From the NCBI GenBank assembly GCA_902768825.1, contig CACXMR010000013.1, positions 1 to 64,000 on the forward strand: a stretch of DNA of 64,000 nucleotides, written 5' to 3'. The notes below the pieces were generated by a model that was not told the origin of the DNA, made no database searches, and worked only from the letters and a program-made list of their open reading frames with translations. This DNA is from an uncultured Ruminococcus sp. (GTDB lineage Bacteria > Bacillota > Clostridia > Oscillospirales > Acutalibacteraceae). A program made the position numbers and the translations under genes. Below are positions 11,309-19,940 of the stretch, piece after piece (position 1 is the first letter of the stretch; each line of letters starts with the position of its first letter).

Positions 11309-11410
11309 CCTCTAAAAACCTCCTTGACGGCGATCCTGCTTTGTCTTTTTCCGCCTCGTCTGCAAAAGAATCCATATACACAATCTCGCTTTTGTCCAGG
11401 TTTTTTAGAG
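11309..11410. repeat. MITE-like element with short terminal inverted repeats
   Basis: Left end CCTCTAAAAACCT (11309-11321) and right end AGGTTTTTTAGAG (11398-11410) are inverted copies differing by one A. They bound about 100 bp with no gene. A 14-base copy of the left end (AGGTTTTTAGAGGT, inverted) recurs alone at about 25000. This suggests a small non-autonomous element or a repeated regulatory or structural unit. No flanking target duplication was established. Confidence 0.4.
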
Positions 11411-11448
11411 AACACCATAATAATCCCTGATGAATTAGGATGATAGAA

Positions 11449-11616
11449 ATGACCCCATGTGAACTGACCGCACTGATTACGGCGCTTGCCAATACAATTG
11501 CCTGCAAACTGAATGATAATGAGCTTGCTCTGCTTTCCTCCGTCCTGGTACAGTTAGGAGATACGCTTGCGACCATTGCATCACAAAAAGCAATCTGCGA
11601 AAAAACAGATTCCTGA
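11449..11616 (+). CDS. DUF6774-like small protein
   Basis: A 55-residue protein beginning MTPCELTALITALANTIACK and continuing with an ELALLSSVLVQLGDTLATIA core. This matches my memory of the short DUF6774 proteins (Cys near the N-terminus, Leu/Ala-rich helices, LxQLGDTLxTI) found in many Clostridia; their function is unknown. AGGA lies eight bases upstream of this ATG. An ATG at 11440 in the same frame overlaps that site and is a worse start. It stands alone on the plus strand, next to two oppositely oriented small genes. Confidence 0.65.
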   Translation: MTPCELTALITALANTIACKLNDNELALLSSVLVQLGDTLATIASQKAICEKTDS

Positions 11617-11835
11617 ATTATTAATGCTGCTCCAATATTTCTCCTGCCGGATATTCCTCCGGCTTCCACCACACATTCCCAGTTTTCTGCGGATGAGCTG
11701 CTTGACCAGGGTATCAAGCCAAATGCGATTCGTCTTTCCATTGGCACAGAGCACATAGATGGTATCATTGCCGATCAGGAAAAGAGCGGCAGCGGAAAAC
11801 ACCGATGCAAGGATTACCCTCAATACTTCCATCAT
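11581..11835 (-). CDS. Short membrane protein, possibly a truncated DUF421-type protein
   Basis: An 84-residue frame starting MMEVLRVILASVFSAAALFL, a good single membrane segment that resembles the first helix of YetF/DUF421 proteins. After about residue 22 the sequence no longer resembles that family and ends soon after. Its ATG overlaps the stop of the next small gene upstream (ATGA arrangement at 11832-11835), which supports translational coupling. Its 3' end overlaps the DUF6774-like gene on the other strand. It is either a decayed remnant or an unrecognised small protein. Confidence 0.35.
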   Translation of the reverse strand: MMEVLRVILASVFSAAALFLIGNDTIYVLCANGKTNRIWLDTLVKQLIRRKLGMCGGSRRNIRQEKYWSSINNSGICFFADCFL

Positions 11836-12107
11836 AAATCCTGCAGATCCGCTTCGGGGATATCGTTTTCAAGATTATCCCTCGCAAGGTCGTTGTCGAT
11901 TTCCTTATATGCCTTTGAAATCGGCTTTTCCTGCCTGTGCGGTGTTGAATGATACACCTTTTGCGACGGTGCCGCTGTTTCTGCGATAATTGGAGCGGCA
12001 GTATCCTTGCCGTGCTTTGCTTTTCCCTGAATCTCGGGAACCGCTGCCTGATCGTTGCGCTGCTTTGTGTGGGTTTTCTCCGGACGTTTCATTCCTTGTT
12101 TTGCCAT
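11832..12107 (-). CDS. Hypothetical small hydrophilic protein
   Basis: A 91-residue protein starting MAKQGMKRPEKTHTKQRNDQ, rich in Lys, Gln and Asp, with an acidic C-terminus (DNLENDIPEADLQDL). GAGGTG lies six bases before the ATG at 12107. The open frame extends further upstream to 12338, but that part lacks a better site and looks non-coding, so I chose 12107. No family is recognised. Its stop overlaps the start of the following small membrane-protein frame, so the two may be co-translated. There is no signal peptide or membrane segment. Confidence 0.55.
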   Translation of the reverse strand: MAKQGMKRPEKTHTKQRNDQAAVPEIQGKAKHGKDTAAPIIAETAAPSQKVYHSTPHRQEKPISKAYKEIDNDLARDNLENDIPEADLQDL

Positions 12108-12342
12108 AACTTTCACCTCATGGTTATTATGGGTGAAAAAACAAATTTTATACTGCACGTATGACGCCGCATGGTACCTTCGATTGCACTGTATCATAAA
12201 TACACCCCCAGGATATATTATGAATAAATCCCGGATATGGACCAAAACACTGCAGCTCTGATTCAAAAGTTTGTTGGTTATCGGGCAGTGGGGATTTTGG
12301 GCGTTACCCCTGCAACTATAAGCATCGGACAATAGCAAGCCT

Positions 12343-12375
12343 AAAAAAACAAAGCGGCAGTAAAAAACCGCCGCT
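12343..12375 (-). terminator. Intrinsic terminator of gltB-gltD-dapL
   Basis: On the minus strand AGCGGC and GCCGCT form a six-base GC stem (12353-12375). It is followed by TTGTTTTTTT, about 20 bases after the dapL stop. Stem, position and T run are all typical of a Rho-independent terminator. Confidence 0.8.
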
Positions 12376-12395
12376 AAAATTTCTCTGTTTTTTGA

Positions 12396-13574
12396 TTATA
12401 TGAATAACTTTTTGATCCTCTTTACAGCCTCAAGAGTCTTTTCGTGAGAGTTGAAGGAGGTCATGCGGAAATAGTTTTTGCCGCATTTTCCGAAGCCGGC
12501 TCCGGGTGTTCCCACCACTCCGGCGTTTTGAAGCAGATAGTCAAAAAATTCCCAGCTGTCCATTTTATTGGGACACTCAAACCAGATATAAGGGGAATTT
12601 TTGCCGCCTGTATAGTAAATTCCAAGCTCATCAAGCGTGTCAGAAATGATTTTTGCATTCTGGCGGTAATAAGAGATATTTTCAAGGCACTGCCTTTGTC
12701 CTTCCTCACTGAATACCGCCGCTGCACCGCACTGCACAGCCCATGATACACCGTTGAATTTTGTTGCCTGTCGTCTGTACCACAGATCGTGCAGTCTGTG
12801 ACCGCCTCTTGAAAGCTCTTTTGGGATGACTGTATAACCGCATCTTACTCCCGTAAAACCTGCGGTTTTTGAGAGAGAACATAATTCGATGGCACATTCC
12901 CTTGCGCCCTCAACAGCAAATATTGACCTCGGGAGATCATCCTGAATAAACGCTTCATAAGCGGCATCATAAAGAATAACCGCATTGTTTTCCAGAGCAT
13001 AATCCACCCAGGCTTTGAGCTGTGCATGATTATATGCGGCACCCGTAGGATTGTTAGGAGAACAGATATAGATGATGTCTGCCTTGACTTTTCTGTCCGG
13101 CATAGCAAGGAAATGATCATCTTTTGACGAAGGAGCATAGATTATATTTCGGCCTGACATTATGTTTGCATCAACATACACGGGATATACAGGGTCGGGT
13201 ATCAGCACAGTGTTGTCCTGTGAAAAAATATCCCCGATATTTCCGCAGTCAGACTTTGCACCGTCCGAGATAAAAACTTCATCGGCATCTATCTTCACAC
13301 CGAAGGACCTGTAATAATCAGCCACAGCCTGTCTGGCAAAATCGTAGCCCTCATATTCTGGATAACCCCTGAAGCTCTCCTTAAAGCGCAGTTCCTCACA
13401 GCCCTTTTTCATTGCATCTACAACAACACCGGCAAGCGGAAGAGTTACATCACCTATCCCGAGACGGATTATTTCACTGTCGGGATGAGCCTTTGCAAAA
13501 TCATTTGTCTTTCTTGCCACGTCTGCAAAAAGATAGTTAGGAACCATTCTTTCAAAATTATCGTTTATTTTCAT
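12396..13574 (-). CDS. dapL: LL-diaminopimelate aminotransferase
   Basis: A 392-residue class I/II PLP aminotransferase. DapL converts tetrahydrodipicolinate to LL-2,6-diaminopimelate using glutamate as amino donor, a one-step branch of lysine and peptidoglycan-precursor synthesis. Family features seen are the N-terminal MKINDNFERMVPNYLFADVA and RLGIGDVTLPL, then KESFRGYPEYEGY, the ICSPNNPTGA turn and the SLSKTAGFTGVRCGY loop. The PLP lysine in that loop is about residue 236. A GTG start five codons upstream is possible, but the ATG at 13574 has GAGGGG seven bases before it. It directly follows gltD (stop at 13586) and shares its transcript. That ties an amino-group consumer to glutamate synthesis. 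Confidence 0.95.
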   Translation of the reverse strand: MKINDNFERMVPNYLFADVARKTNDFAKAHPDSEIIRLGIGDVTLPLAGVVVDAMKKGCEELRFKESFRGYPEYEGYDFARQAVADYYRSFGVKIDADEVFISDGAKSDCGNIGDIFSQDNTVLIPDPVYPVYVDANIMSGRNIIYAPSSKDDHFLAMPDRKVKADIIYICSPNNPTGAAYNHAQLKAWVDYALENNAVILYDAAYEAFIQDDLPRSIFAVEGARECAIELCSLSKTAGFTGVRCGYTVIPKELSRGGHRLHDLWYRRQATKFNGVSWAVQCGAAAVFSEEGQRQCLENISYYRQNAKIISDTLDELGIYYTGGKNSPYIWFECPNKMDSWEFFDYLLQNAGVVGTPGAGFGKCGKNYFRMTSFNSHEKTLEAVKRIKKLFI

Positions 13575-13585
13575 AAATTTTCCCC

Positions 13586-15052
13586 TCACAGATTTGTATA
13601 GCCCATCAGGTCAAAATCAACTTCTTTTGCGCAGTCCCTTCCCTCACGGATAGCACGTACAACAAGAGACTGTCCTATATGAACATCACCGGCAGTATAG
13701 ATTTTTTCTCTGCTTGTGCGGTGTGAATTTTTATCCGTCAGAATGTTGCTTCTGCTGTCAGTATCTACACCGAAGGCTTCTGAAATATAGCCTTCACTTC
13801 CGAGGAAGCCTGCGGCTATCAGCACCAGGTCCGCATTGACAGTGTATTCGCTGTTTTCCACCTGAACCATTTTGCCGGAAGAAAAATCAAGCTTTACGAG
13901 AACGACACCGGTCAGATTATTATTTTCATCCTTGATAAATTCCTTCACGGTGGTCTGATAAACTCTCGGGTCATTGCCGTAAACTGCCGCTGCTTCTTCC
14001 TGACCGTAATCGGTCTTGAACACACGGGGATATTCCGGCCAGGGATTGTTTTCGGCTCTCGTTTCGGGGAGCTTCGGCATCATTTCAAGCTGTAGAATAC
14101 TCTTTGCTCCATGGCGCACACAGGTGCCGACACAGTCGTTGCCGGTATCACCGCCGCCGATGACAATTACATCTTTGTCCTTTGCACTGATAAAGCTACC
14201 TTCCGATAAACCGTTGTCAAGCAGTGCCTTTGTCGTGGACTTCAAAAAATCAACCGCAAAGTAAATCCCGTTTGCATCACGTCCATTGACATTGATATCC
14301 CTGGGATTTGATGCACCGCAGGCAAGGATCACGCTGTCATATTGACTCAGAATATCCTCTGCGGAAATATCCCTTCCGACATTTGCGTTTGTAACGAAGG
14401 TGATTCCTTCCGCTTTCATTATATCGGTCTTACGGCTGACAATGTGCTTTTCCAGCTTCATGTTTGGGATGCCGTACATCAGAAGTCCGCCGATACGGTC
14501 TGAGCGCTCATATACAGTCACACTGTGGCCTCTTTTGTTGAGCTGGTCGGCGGCTGCAAGTCCGGAAGGACCTGAGCCGATAACAGCTATCTTTTTACCT
14601 GTGCGCACCTTTGGCGGCTGGGGCCTTGCATAGCCCTCGGTGTAAGCGGCTTCGATGATGGTATATTCGTTGGCACGTACTGTCACAGGGTCGCCGTTTG
14701 CGCCGCAGGTACAGGCCTTTTCGCAGAGGGCAGGACATACACGGGAGGTGAATTCAGGAAAATTGTTTGTCAGCTTGAGCCTTTCATAAGCCTGCTTCCA
14801 TGCTCCCACACTGACAAGGAAGTTCCACTCCGGCACAAGATTGTTTAGCGGACAGCCTGAGATCATCCTGCCGATCATCATGCCCGACTGACAGAAGGGC
14901 ACACCGCAGTTCATACAGCGCTCACTTTGCCTTTTCTGTTCCTTTTCGGACAAGGGGGTGTGAAATTCATCATAATTCGATATGCGCTGGCTGACAGGTG
15001 CGCATAATTGCTCTTTTCTTTGATATTCTAAGAATCCAAAGGGATTACTCAT
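13586..15052 (-). CDS. gltD: Glutamate synthase small subunit (NAD(P)H-dependent)
   Basis: A 488-residue GOGAT beta subunit, which oxidises NAD(P)H on FAD and passes electrons to the large subunit. The N-terminal domain carries the cysteine sets for two 4Fe-4S clusters (CMNCGVPFC and, further on, CPALCEKACTCG). Two Rossmann motifs follow, GKKIAVIGSGPSGLAAADQL for FAD and DVIVIGGGDTGNDC for NAD(P)H, and near the end the flavin-binding YTAGDVHIGQSLVV. The start has AAGGAGAG upstream. It lies 53 bases downstream of gltB and immediately upstream of dapL. Confidence 0.95.
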   Translation of the reverse strand: MSNPFGFLEYQRKEQLCAPVSQRISNYDEFHTPLSEKEQKRQSERCMNCGVPFCQSGMMIGRMISGCPLNNLVPEWNFLVSVGAWKQAYERLKLTNNFPEFTSRVCPALCEKACTCGANGDPVTVRANEYTIIEAAYTEGYARPQPPKVRTGKKIAVIGSGPSGLAAADQLNKRGHSVTVYERSDRIGGLLMYGIPNMKLEKHIVSRKTDIMKAEGITFVTNANVGRDISAEDILSQYDSVILACGASNPRDINVNGRDANGIYFAVDFLKSTTKALLDNGLSEGSFISAKDKDVIVIGGGDTGNDCVGTCVRHGAKSILQLEMMPKLPETRAENNPWPEYPRVFKTDYGQEEAAAVYGNDPRVYQTTVKEFIKDENNNLTGVVLVKLDFSSGKMVQVENSEYTVNADLVLIAAGFLGSEGYISEAFGVDTDSRSNILTDKNSHRTSREKIYTAGDVHIGQSLVVRAIREGRDCAKEVDFDLMGYTNL

Positions 15053-15105
15053 AACAATCTCTCCTTAAATGATTATGGACGGTTCAGAAGAAAGTTTTTG
15101 CGTTT

Positions 15106-18100
15106 TTACCTTGACTGTATCAGGTCGTAGAAGGCGGATATTTTCGCCTGCTCATCGTCCATGCCGTCTTGTCTGTGCTGCTTTATGGCTTCCGTAACGA
15201 TCTTATAATCATGGGGAATGATCTTCTTGAACTTTGGCAGATACTCGTCAAAATGGGTCAGGATACGTTCGCCCTTTTGGGAGCCTGTCGAGGAAACGTG
15301 CTCGGAAATGAGGCTCCTCAGGATCTCTATATCCTCCTGCTCAGTAACCTCCGAACACTCCACAAGCTCTTTGTTCAGCCGCTTGTAAAGGTGATGATGC
15401 TCGTCAAGAACATAAGCCACACCGCCCGACATTCCTGCGGCAAAGTTATTGCCTGTTCTGCCTAAGATCACCACTGTGCCGCCTGTCATATATTCACAGC
15501 CGTGCTCGCCCACGCCTTCTACAACTGCAACTGCGCCGGAATTCCTGACGCAGAAGCGCTCTCCTGCGACTCCGTTGATAAAGGCTCTGCCGCTTGTTGC
15601 GCCATAAAGAGCAACATTGCCGACTATAATATTTTCTTCCGCTTTGAATTGTGAGCCTTCGGGGGGATAAACTATCAGCTTTCCGCCGGAAAGACCCTTG
15701 CCAAAATAATCGTTGCTGTCGCCTTTGAGCTCAAGGGTCAGTCCCTTTGGAATAAACGCTCCGAAGCTCTGACCGCCGGATCCGTTGCAAACCACCCTAT
15801 ATGTATCATCGGAAAGAGTATTCCCGTGTCTTACGGTGATTTCTGAGCCGAGGGCAGTGCCCAGGGAACGATCAGTGTTTTTGATGTCTATTTCTATTGT
15901 CTTGGATTCACCTGTACGCAGTGCCTTACTGAATTTCTTTAAAAGCACTTTTTCATCAACGGTTTCAGACAGACCAAAATCATAGAGTGACTTTTCGTTG
16001 TAATGCACCTTTTCTACAGCATAGTCACTGTTAAGAATGAGAGACAGGTCGATCTTCTTTTCACGGGGATCATTGCTGTCTTTTCTTTTCAGCAGGTCTG
16101 TCCTGCCCACAAGCTCGTCAACAGTTCTTACGCCCAGCTTTGACATATACTCTCTCAGCTCCTGAGCGATAAAGTACATGAAATTGATGACATATTCGGG
16201 TTTGCCGCAAAAACGCTTACGAAGCTCGGGATTCTGGGTGGCAACGCCGAAAGGACAGCTATCAAGATTGCATACACGCATCATTGCACATCCTAAGGTT
16301 ACGAGAGGAGCTGTGGCAAAGCCGAATTCCTCAGCACCCAACATAGCGGCAACAGCCACATCTCTGCCGGTCATAAGCTTGCCGTCGGTTTCGATAATGA
16401 CCTTATCCCTCAGACCGTTGAGGATAAGCGTCTGATGAGCTTCTGCAAGACCAAGCTCCCAGGGCAGACCGGCATTATAGATAGAGCTTCCGGGAGCCGC
16501 ACCTGTGCCTCCGTCGTGGCCGGAAATCAGGATGACTCCTGCGCCTGCTTTTGCGACACCTGCCGCAACGGTTCCCACGCCTGCTTCCGACACCAACTTA
16601 ACGGAGATCCTTGCCTTCTTGTTGGCATTTTTGAGGTCATAGATGAGCTGCGCCAGGTCTTCGATAGAATAAATATCATGGTGAGGCGGCGGAGAGATAA
16701 GAGATACACCGGGGGTTGAATGACGGGTCTTTGCAATCCAGGGATAGACCTTGTTTCCCGGCAGGTGACCGCCCTCACCGGGCTTTGCACCCTGAGCCAT
16801 TTTTATCTGGAGCTCATCCGCAGAATTGAGGTATTCTGACGTAACACCGAAGCGTCCGCTTGCCACCTGCTTGATAGCCGAGCATCTGTTTTCCGCAGTG
16901 CCCTTGGTCTGCAAGCGCTCCGGACTTTCGCCGCCCTCGCCGGAATTTGACTTGCCGCCGATCTTGTTCATGGCAAGAGCGAGAGTTTCATGTGCCTCCT
17001 GAGAAATAGAGCCGTAGGACATAGCACCTGTCTTGAAGCGCTTTACGATAGAATCTGCGCTTTCCACCTCTTCTATCGGAACGGGATTCTCTGCATAGTT
17101 AAAGTCAAGCAGACCCCGGATATTTACAGGTGACATTTCTTCGTTGAGCATGGAAGAGTATTGCTTATAGAGATCATAATTATTGGTTCTTGCGGCAGTC
17201 TGGAGGGCATGTATGGTACAGGGATTGTAGAGATGTTCCTCCTTGCCGCTCCTGATTTTGTGCTGACCGCCTGAGAGAAGCTCGGAGGATGTACCAAGCC
17301 CCAGGGGATCAAATGCGGCTGTGTGAAGTCTGTCAACATTGTTTTCTATATCTTCCAGGGTGATGCCGCCAATCCTGCTGACGGTGCCGGTAAAATATTC
17401 GTCTATAAGCTCTTTGCTCAGTCCCACAGCCTCAAAATTCTTTGAGCCCTGATAGGACTGCAATGTGGAAATACCCATTTTTGAAGCTATCTTGACAATG
17501 CCGTGCAGGATAGCATCGTTATAGTCGTTGACGGCGGCATAATAATCCTTGTCAAGAAACTCGTCGTGAATCAGCTCGTGGATGGTTTCTATGGCAAGAT
17601 AGGGGTTTACTGCACTTGCACCATAAGCTAAAAGCGCCGCAAAGTGATTGACTGCTCTCGGCTCGCCGCTTTCAAGGACAATGGAAAGAGAAGTCCTTCT
17701 CTTTGTTGCAACAAGATACTGGTGAAGTGCTGATACTGCAAGTAAGGAGGGTATTGCAAGGCGGTTTTCGTCAACGCCTCTGTCTGAAAGTATCAGGATA
17801 TTAGCACCGTTGTTGTATGCCTTGTCAGCCTCTATATAAAGGCGCTTGATCGCCTTTGAAAGCCTTGTATTCTTGTAATAGAGAATCGGTATCACTGCCG
17901 TCTTGAAGCCGGAAATGTTCATTTTTTTGAGCTTGAGCATACCTGTTGAAGTCAGAATCGGGTTGACCACCTTGATGACCTTGCAGTTGTCAGGCTTTTC
18001 TTCCAGGAGGTTGCCGTCCTCGCCGATGTATATGGTGGTAGACGTTACTATTTCCTCACGGATAGCATCTATCGGCGGATTCGTCACCTGTGCGAAATTC

Positions 18101-19635
18101 TGCTTAAAGTAGTCAAACAGCGGCACAGGCTGCTTAGAAAGCACTGCAAGAGGCTTGTCACTGCCCATGGCTGCAATAGGTTCCTTTCCGTCCTTTGCCA
18201 TAGGGAGAATGGTGTTCATAACATCCTCATAGGTATAGCCAAAGGCCTTTTGAAGCTTGCGCTTTTCCGGTCTCGGATGTTCCTCCACCTTTGCATTGGG
18301 GACCTTGAGATATTTCAGCCTTATGAGATTTGCGTCCAGCCATTCGCCGTAGGGCTGGCGTGAAGCATAGTATTCCTTTATTTCATCATCATCGATAAGC
18401 CTTCCCTGTACGGTATCCACCAGAAGCATTTTCCCCGGGTGAAGTCTCTCTTTGCAGACGATCTTTTCAGCCGGCACGGGCAAAGCGCCAACCTCTGAGG
18501 ATAAGATCAGGTTGTCATCATCAGTGATATAGTATCTTGATGGTCTCAGACCGTTTCTGTCCAGTACGGCGCCCATGATATCGCCGTCAGAAAAAATAAT
18601 AGAAGCAGGGCCGTCCCAGGGCTCCATCATGGTTGCATAATATTGATAAAAGTCACGCTTTTTCTGGCTCATGGCGTGGTTGTTGTCCCAAGGCTCCGGA
18701 ATGGTTATCATTACTGCAAGGGGCAGATCCATGCCGCTCATTACAAGAAATTCCAGTGTATTGTCCAGCCTTGCTGAATCACTGCCTTCAGGATTTACTA
18801 CAGGGATAAGCTTATCCATCTCGCCCATAAGGTATTCTGACGTCATTGTCTCTTCACGGGCAAGCATTTTATCGGCATTGCCCCGGATGGTATTGATTTC
18901 GCCGTTGTGGACGATCATACGGTTCGGGTGCGCCTTCTGCCAGCTGGGAAAGGTATTGGTTGAAAATCTGGAATGTACGATGGCAATTGCGGATTCATAA
19001 TCGCTGTCCCTGAGATCGGCAAAAAACTTTCTCAGGTCACCCACAAGGAACATTCCCTTATATACTATGGTTCGGCTTGAAAGAGATACAACATAAGTAT
19101 CCTCGTTGCTCTGCTCAAAAAAGCGTCTTGCAACATAGAGCTTTCTGTCAAAGTCAAGACCTCTCTTTACTCCTTCGGGGCGGCTGATAAAGCACTGCTG
19201 TATATTCGGCATACATTCACGAGCCTTGTTTCCCAGCACCTCAGGCTGAGAGGGCACTTCCCTCCATCCCAGAACGTCAAGACCTTCCTTTTCTGCGATT
19301 ATCTCAAACATTTTCTTTGCCTGATTTCGTCTGAGTTCATTCTGCGGGAAGAAAAACATTCCTACTCCATAATCTCTCTCTGCACCAAGCTCGATTGAGA
19401 TACTGCCTGCCGCTTTTTTAAAGAATTTATGTGAAATCTGAAGGAGAATACCCACGCCGTCTCCGGTCTTGCCTTCGGCATCCTTGCCGGCACGGTGTTC
19501 CAGCGTTTCAACGATGGTCAGAGCATCTTCAACTGTTTTGTGTGACTTGATACCCTTGATATTGACGACTGCTCCTATTCCGCAGTTATCATGCTCAAAG
19601 GACTTATCATACAAATTGTTGCTTTCGGGATTCAT
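15106..19635 (-). CDS. gltB: Glutamate synthase large subunit
   Basis: 1,509 residues, the usual length for bacterial GOGAT alpha. It hydrolyses glutamine and transfers the ammonia to 2-oxoglutarate, giving two glutamates. After a short propeptide comes the Ntn glutaminase domain with catalytic Cys18 (DNCGIGAV). A central domain is followed by the FMN synthase domain (GGKSNSGEGGESPERL and ISGHDGGTGAAP), the 3Fe-4S cysteines (RVCNLDSCPFGVATQ ... RFCG), and a C-terminal GXXGXXXG beta-helix rich in Gly. GAGAGGAAG precedes the ATG. It is the first gene of the glt-dap operon and diverges from glnN. A consensus promoter lies just upstream. Confidence 0.96.
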   Translation of the reverse strand: MNPESNNLYDKSFEHDNCGIGAVVNIKGIKSHKTVEDALTIVETLEHRAGKDAEGKTGDGVGILLQISHKFFKKAAGSISIELGAERDYGVGMFFFPQNELRRNQAKKMFEIIAEKEGLDVLGWREVPSQPEVLGNKARECMPNIQQCFISRPEGVKRGLDFDRKLYVARRFFEQSNEDTYVVSLSSRTIVYKGMFLVGDLRKFFADLRDSDYESAIAIVHSRFSTNTFPSWQKAHPNRMIVHNGEINTIRGNADKMLAREETMTSEYLMGEMDKLIPVVNPEGSDSARLDNTLEFLVMSGMDLPLAVMITIPEPWDNNHAMSQKKRDFYQYYATMMEPWDGPASIIFSDGDIMGAVLDRNGLRPSRYYITDDDNLILSSEVGALPVPAEKIVCKERLHPGKMLLVDTVQGRLIDDDEIKEYYASRQPYGEWLDANLIRLKYLKVPNAKVEEHPRPEKRKLQKAFGYTYEDVMNTILPMAKDGKEPIAAMGSDKPLAVLSKQPVPLFDYFKQNFAQVTNPPIDAIREEIVTSTTIYIGEDGNLLEEKPDNCKVIKVVNPILTSTGMLKLKKMNISGFKTAVIPILYYKNTRLSKAIKRLYIEADKAYNNGANILILSDRGVDENRLAIPSLLAVSALHQYLVATKRRTSLSIVLESGEPRAVNHFAALLAYGASAVNPYLAIETIHELIHDEFLDKDYYAAVNDYNDAILHGIVKIASKMGISTLQSYQGSKNFEAVGLSKELIDEYFTGTVSRIGGITLEDIENNVDRLHTAAFDPLGLGTSSELLSGGQHKIRSGKEEHLYNPCTIHALQTAARTNNYDLYKQYSSMLNEEMSPVNIRGLLDFNYAENPVPIEEVESADSIVKRFKTGAMSYGSISQEAHETLALAMNKIGGKSNSGEGGESPERLQTKGTAENRCSAIKQVASGRFGVTSEYLNSADELQIKMAQGAKPGEGGHLPGNKVYPWIAKTRHSTPGVSLISPPPHHDIYSIEDLAQLIYDLKNANKKARISVKLVSEAGVGTVAAGVAKAGAGVILISGHDGGTGAAPGSSIYNAGLPWELGLAEAHQTLILNGLRDKVIIETDGKLMTGRDVAVAAMLGAEEFGFATAPLVTLGCAMMRVCNLDSCPFGVATQNPELRKRFCGKPEYVINFMYFIAQELREYMSKLGVRTVDELVGRTDLLKRKDSNDPREKKIDLSLILNSDYAVEKVHYNEKSLYDFGLSETVDEKVLLKKFSKALRTGESKTIEIDIKNTDRSLGTALGSEITVRHGNTLSDDTYRVVCNGSGGQSFGAFIPKGLTLELKGDSNDYFGKGLSGGKLIVYPPEGSQFKAEENIIVGNVALYGATSGRAFINGVAGERFCVRNSGAVAVVEGVGEHGCEYMTGGTVVILGRTGNNFAAGMSGGVAYVLDEHHHLYKRLNKELVECSEVTEQEDIEILRSLISEHVSSTGSQKGERILTHFDEYLPKFKKIIPHDYKIVTEAIKQHRQDGMDDEQAKISAFYDLIQSR

Positions 19636-19671
19636 AATGATCTTCCTCTCATATTTGGGATTACATCACAT

Positions 19672-19700
19672 ATTATAAAACTGTAATGCAGGTTTGTCAA
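19672..19700 (-). promoter_or_regulatory. Sigma-A-type promoter of gltB
   Basis: On the minus strand TTGACA (19700-19695), a 17-base spacer and TATAAT (19677-19672), all consensus. The start of transcription would be near 19665, giving a leader of about 30 bases with no room for an attenuator. Regulation is therefore more likely at the promoter than in the leader. Confidence 0.8.
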
Positions 19701-19812
19701 TACAAAGTTGCATATCTGTTCAAATATTATTCAAAACCTGGAAATATAACGCACAAAAAAGAATTATTTCTGAATAAATTGCAAGTTTAAAAAAAAATAT
19801 TGCAAAAGGGTA

Positions 19813-19841
19813 TTGACAAATATTTGACGATGTAGTATACT
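19813..19841 (+). promoter_or_regulatory. Sigma-A-type promoter of glnN
   Basis: TTGACA (19813-19818), a 17-base spacer and TATACT (19836-19841). Transcription should start near 19848, immediately before the double-hairpin leader. The two divergent promoters for gltB and glnN sit about 110 bp apart. Confidence 0.8.
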
Positions 19842-19853
19842 GCAACCATCGGA

Positions 19854-19903
19854 ACAACAAAGGCGTTGTGAGCAATGGAGCTTACAGCGCCTTTTTGCTT
19901 TTT
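19854..19903 (+). promoter_or_regulatory. ANTAR-type antiterminator RNA with terminator, glnN leader
   Basis: Two small hairpins with six-base loops follow each other. P1 is ACAAC-AAAGGC-GTTGT (19854-19869) and P2 is GAGC-AATGGA-GCTT (19870-19883). Both loops have A at position 1 and G at position 4, the signature described for RNA targets of ANTAR-domain antiterminators such as NasR and EutV. A competing 13-bp stem (19861-19873 with 19880-19892, two G-U pairs) ends in T runs and is an intrinsic terminator. It includes the 3' arm of P1, so P1 and the terminator exclude each other. This predicts nitrogen-dependent antitermination of glnN. No ANTAR protein lies in the window. Confidence 0.75.
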
Positions 19904-19940
19904 GATATTTTTAAAGAAAACAGAACTGGAGAGGATCATT

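Larger units (their letters stand above)
10674..11448. other. AT-rich intergenic region, mostly non-coding
   Basis: No convincing long gene. It holds the upstream region of the giant surface-protein gene, for which I see no consensus promoter. It also holds a hairpin at 11237-11264 and an inverted-repeat element at 11309-11410. A 29-codon plus-strand reading frame at 11207-11296 (MAKKKTLKQIQG...) has a weak AAAGGA site ten bases upstream. It overlaps the hairpin and I would not call it a gene without conservation evidence. Confidence 0.6.

Noticed and set aside
11226..11768. 180-codon minus-strand frame
   Set aside because: It mostly mirrors the DUF6774-like gene and the inverted-repeat element, and I see no recognisable domain.
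19875..19940. Upstream ATG for glnN
   Set aside because: It lies in the loop of the leader hairpin and terminator; the ATG at 19941 has a good ribosome site and matches the family N-terminus.
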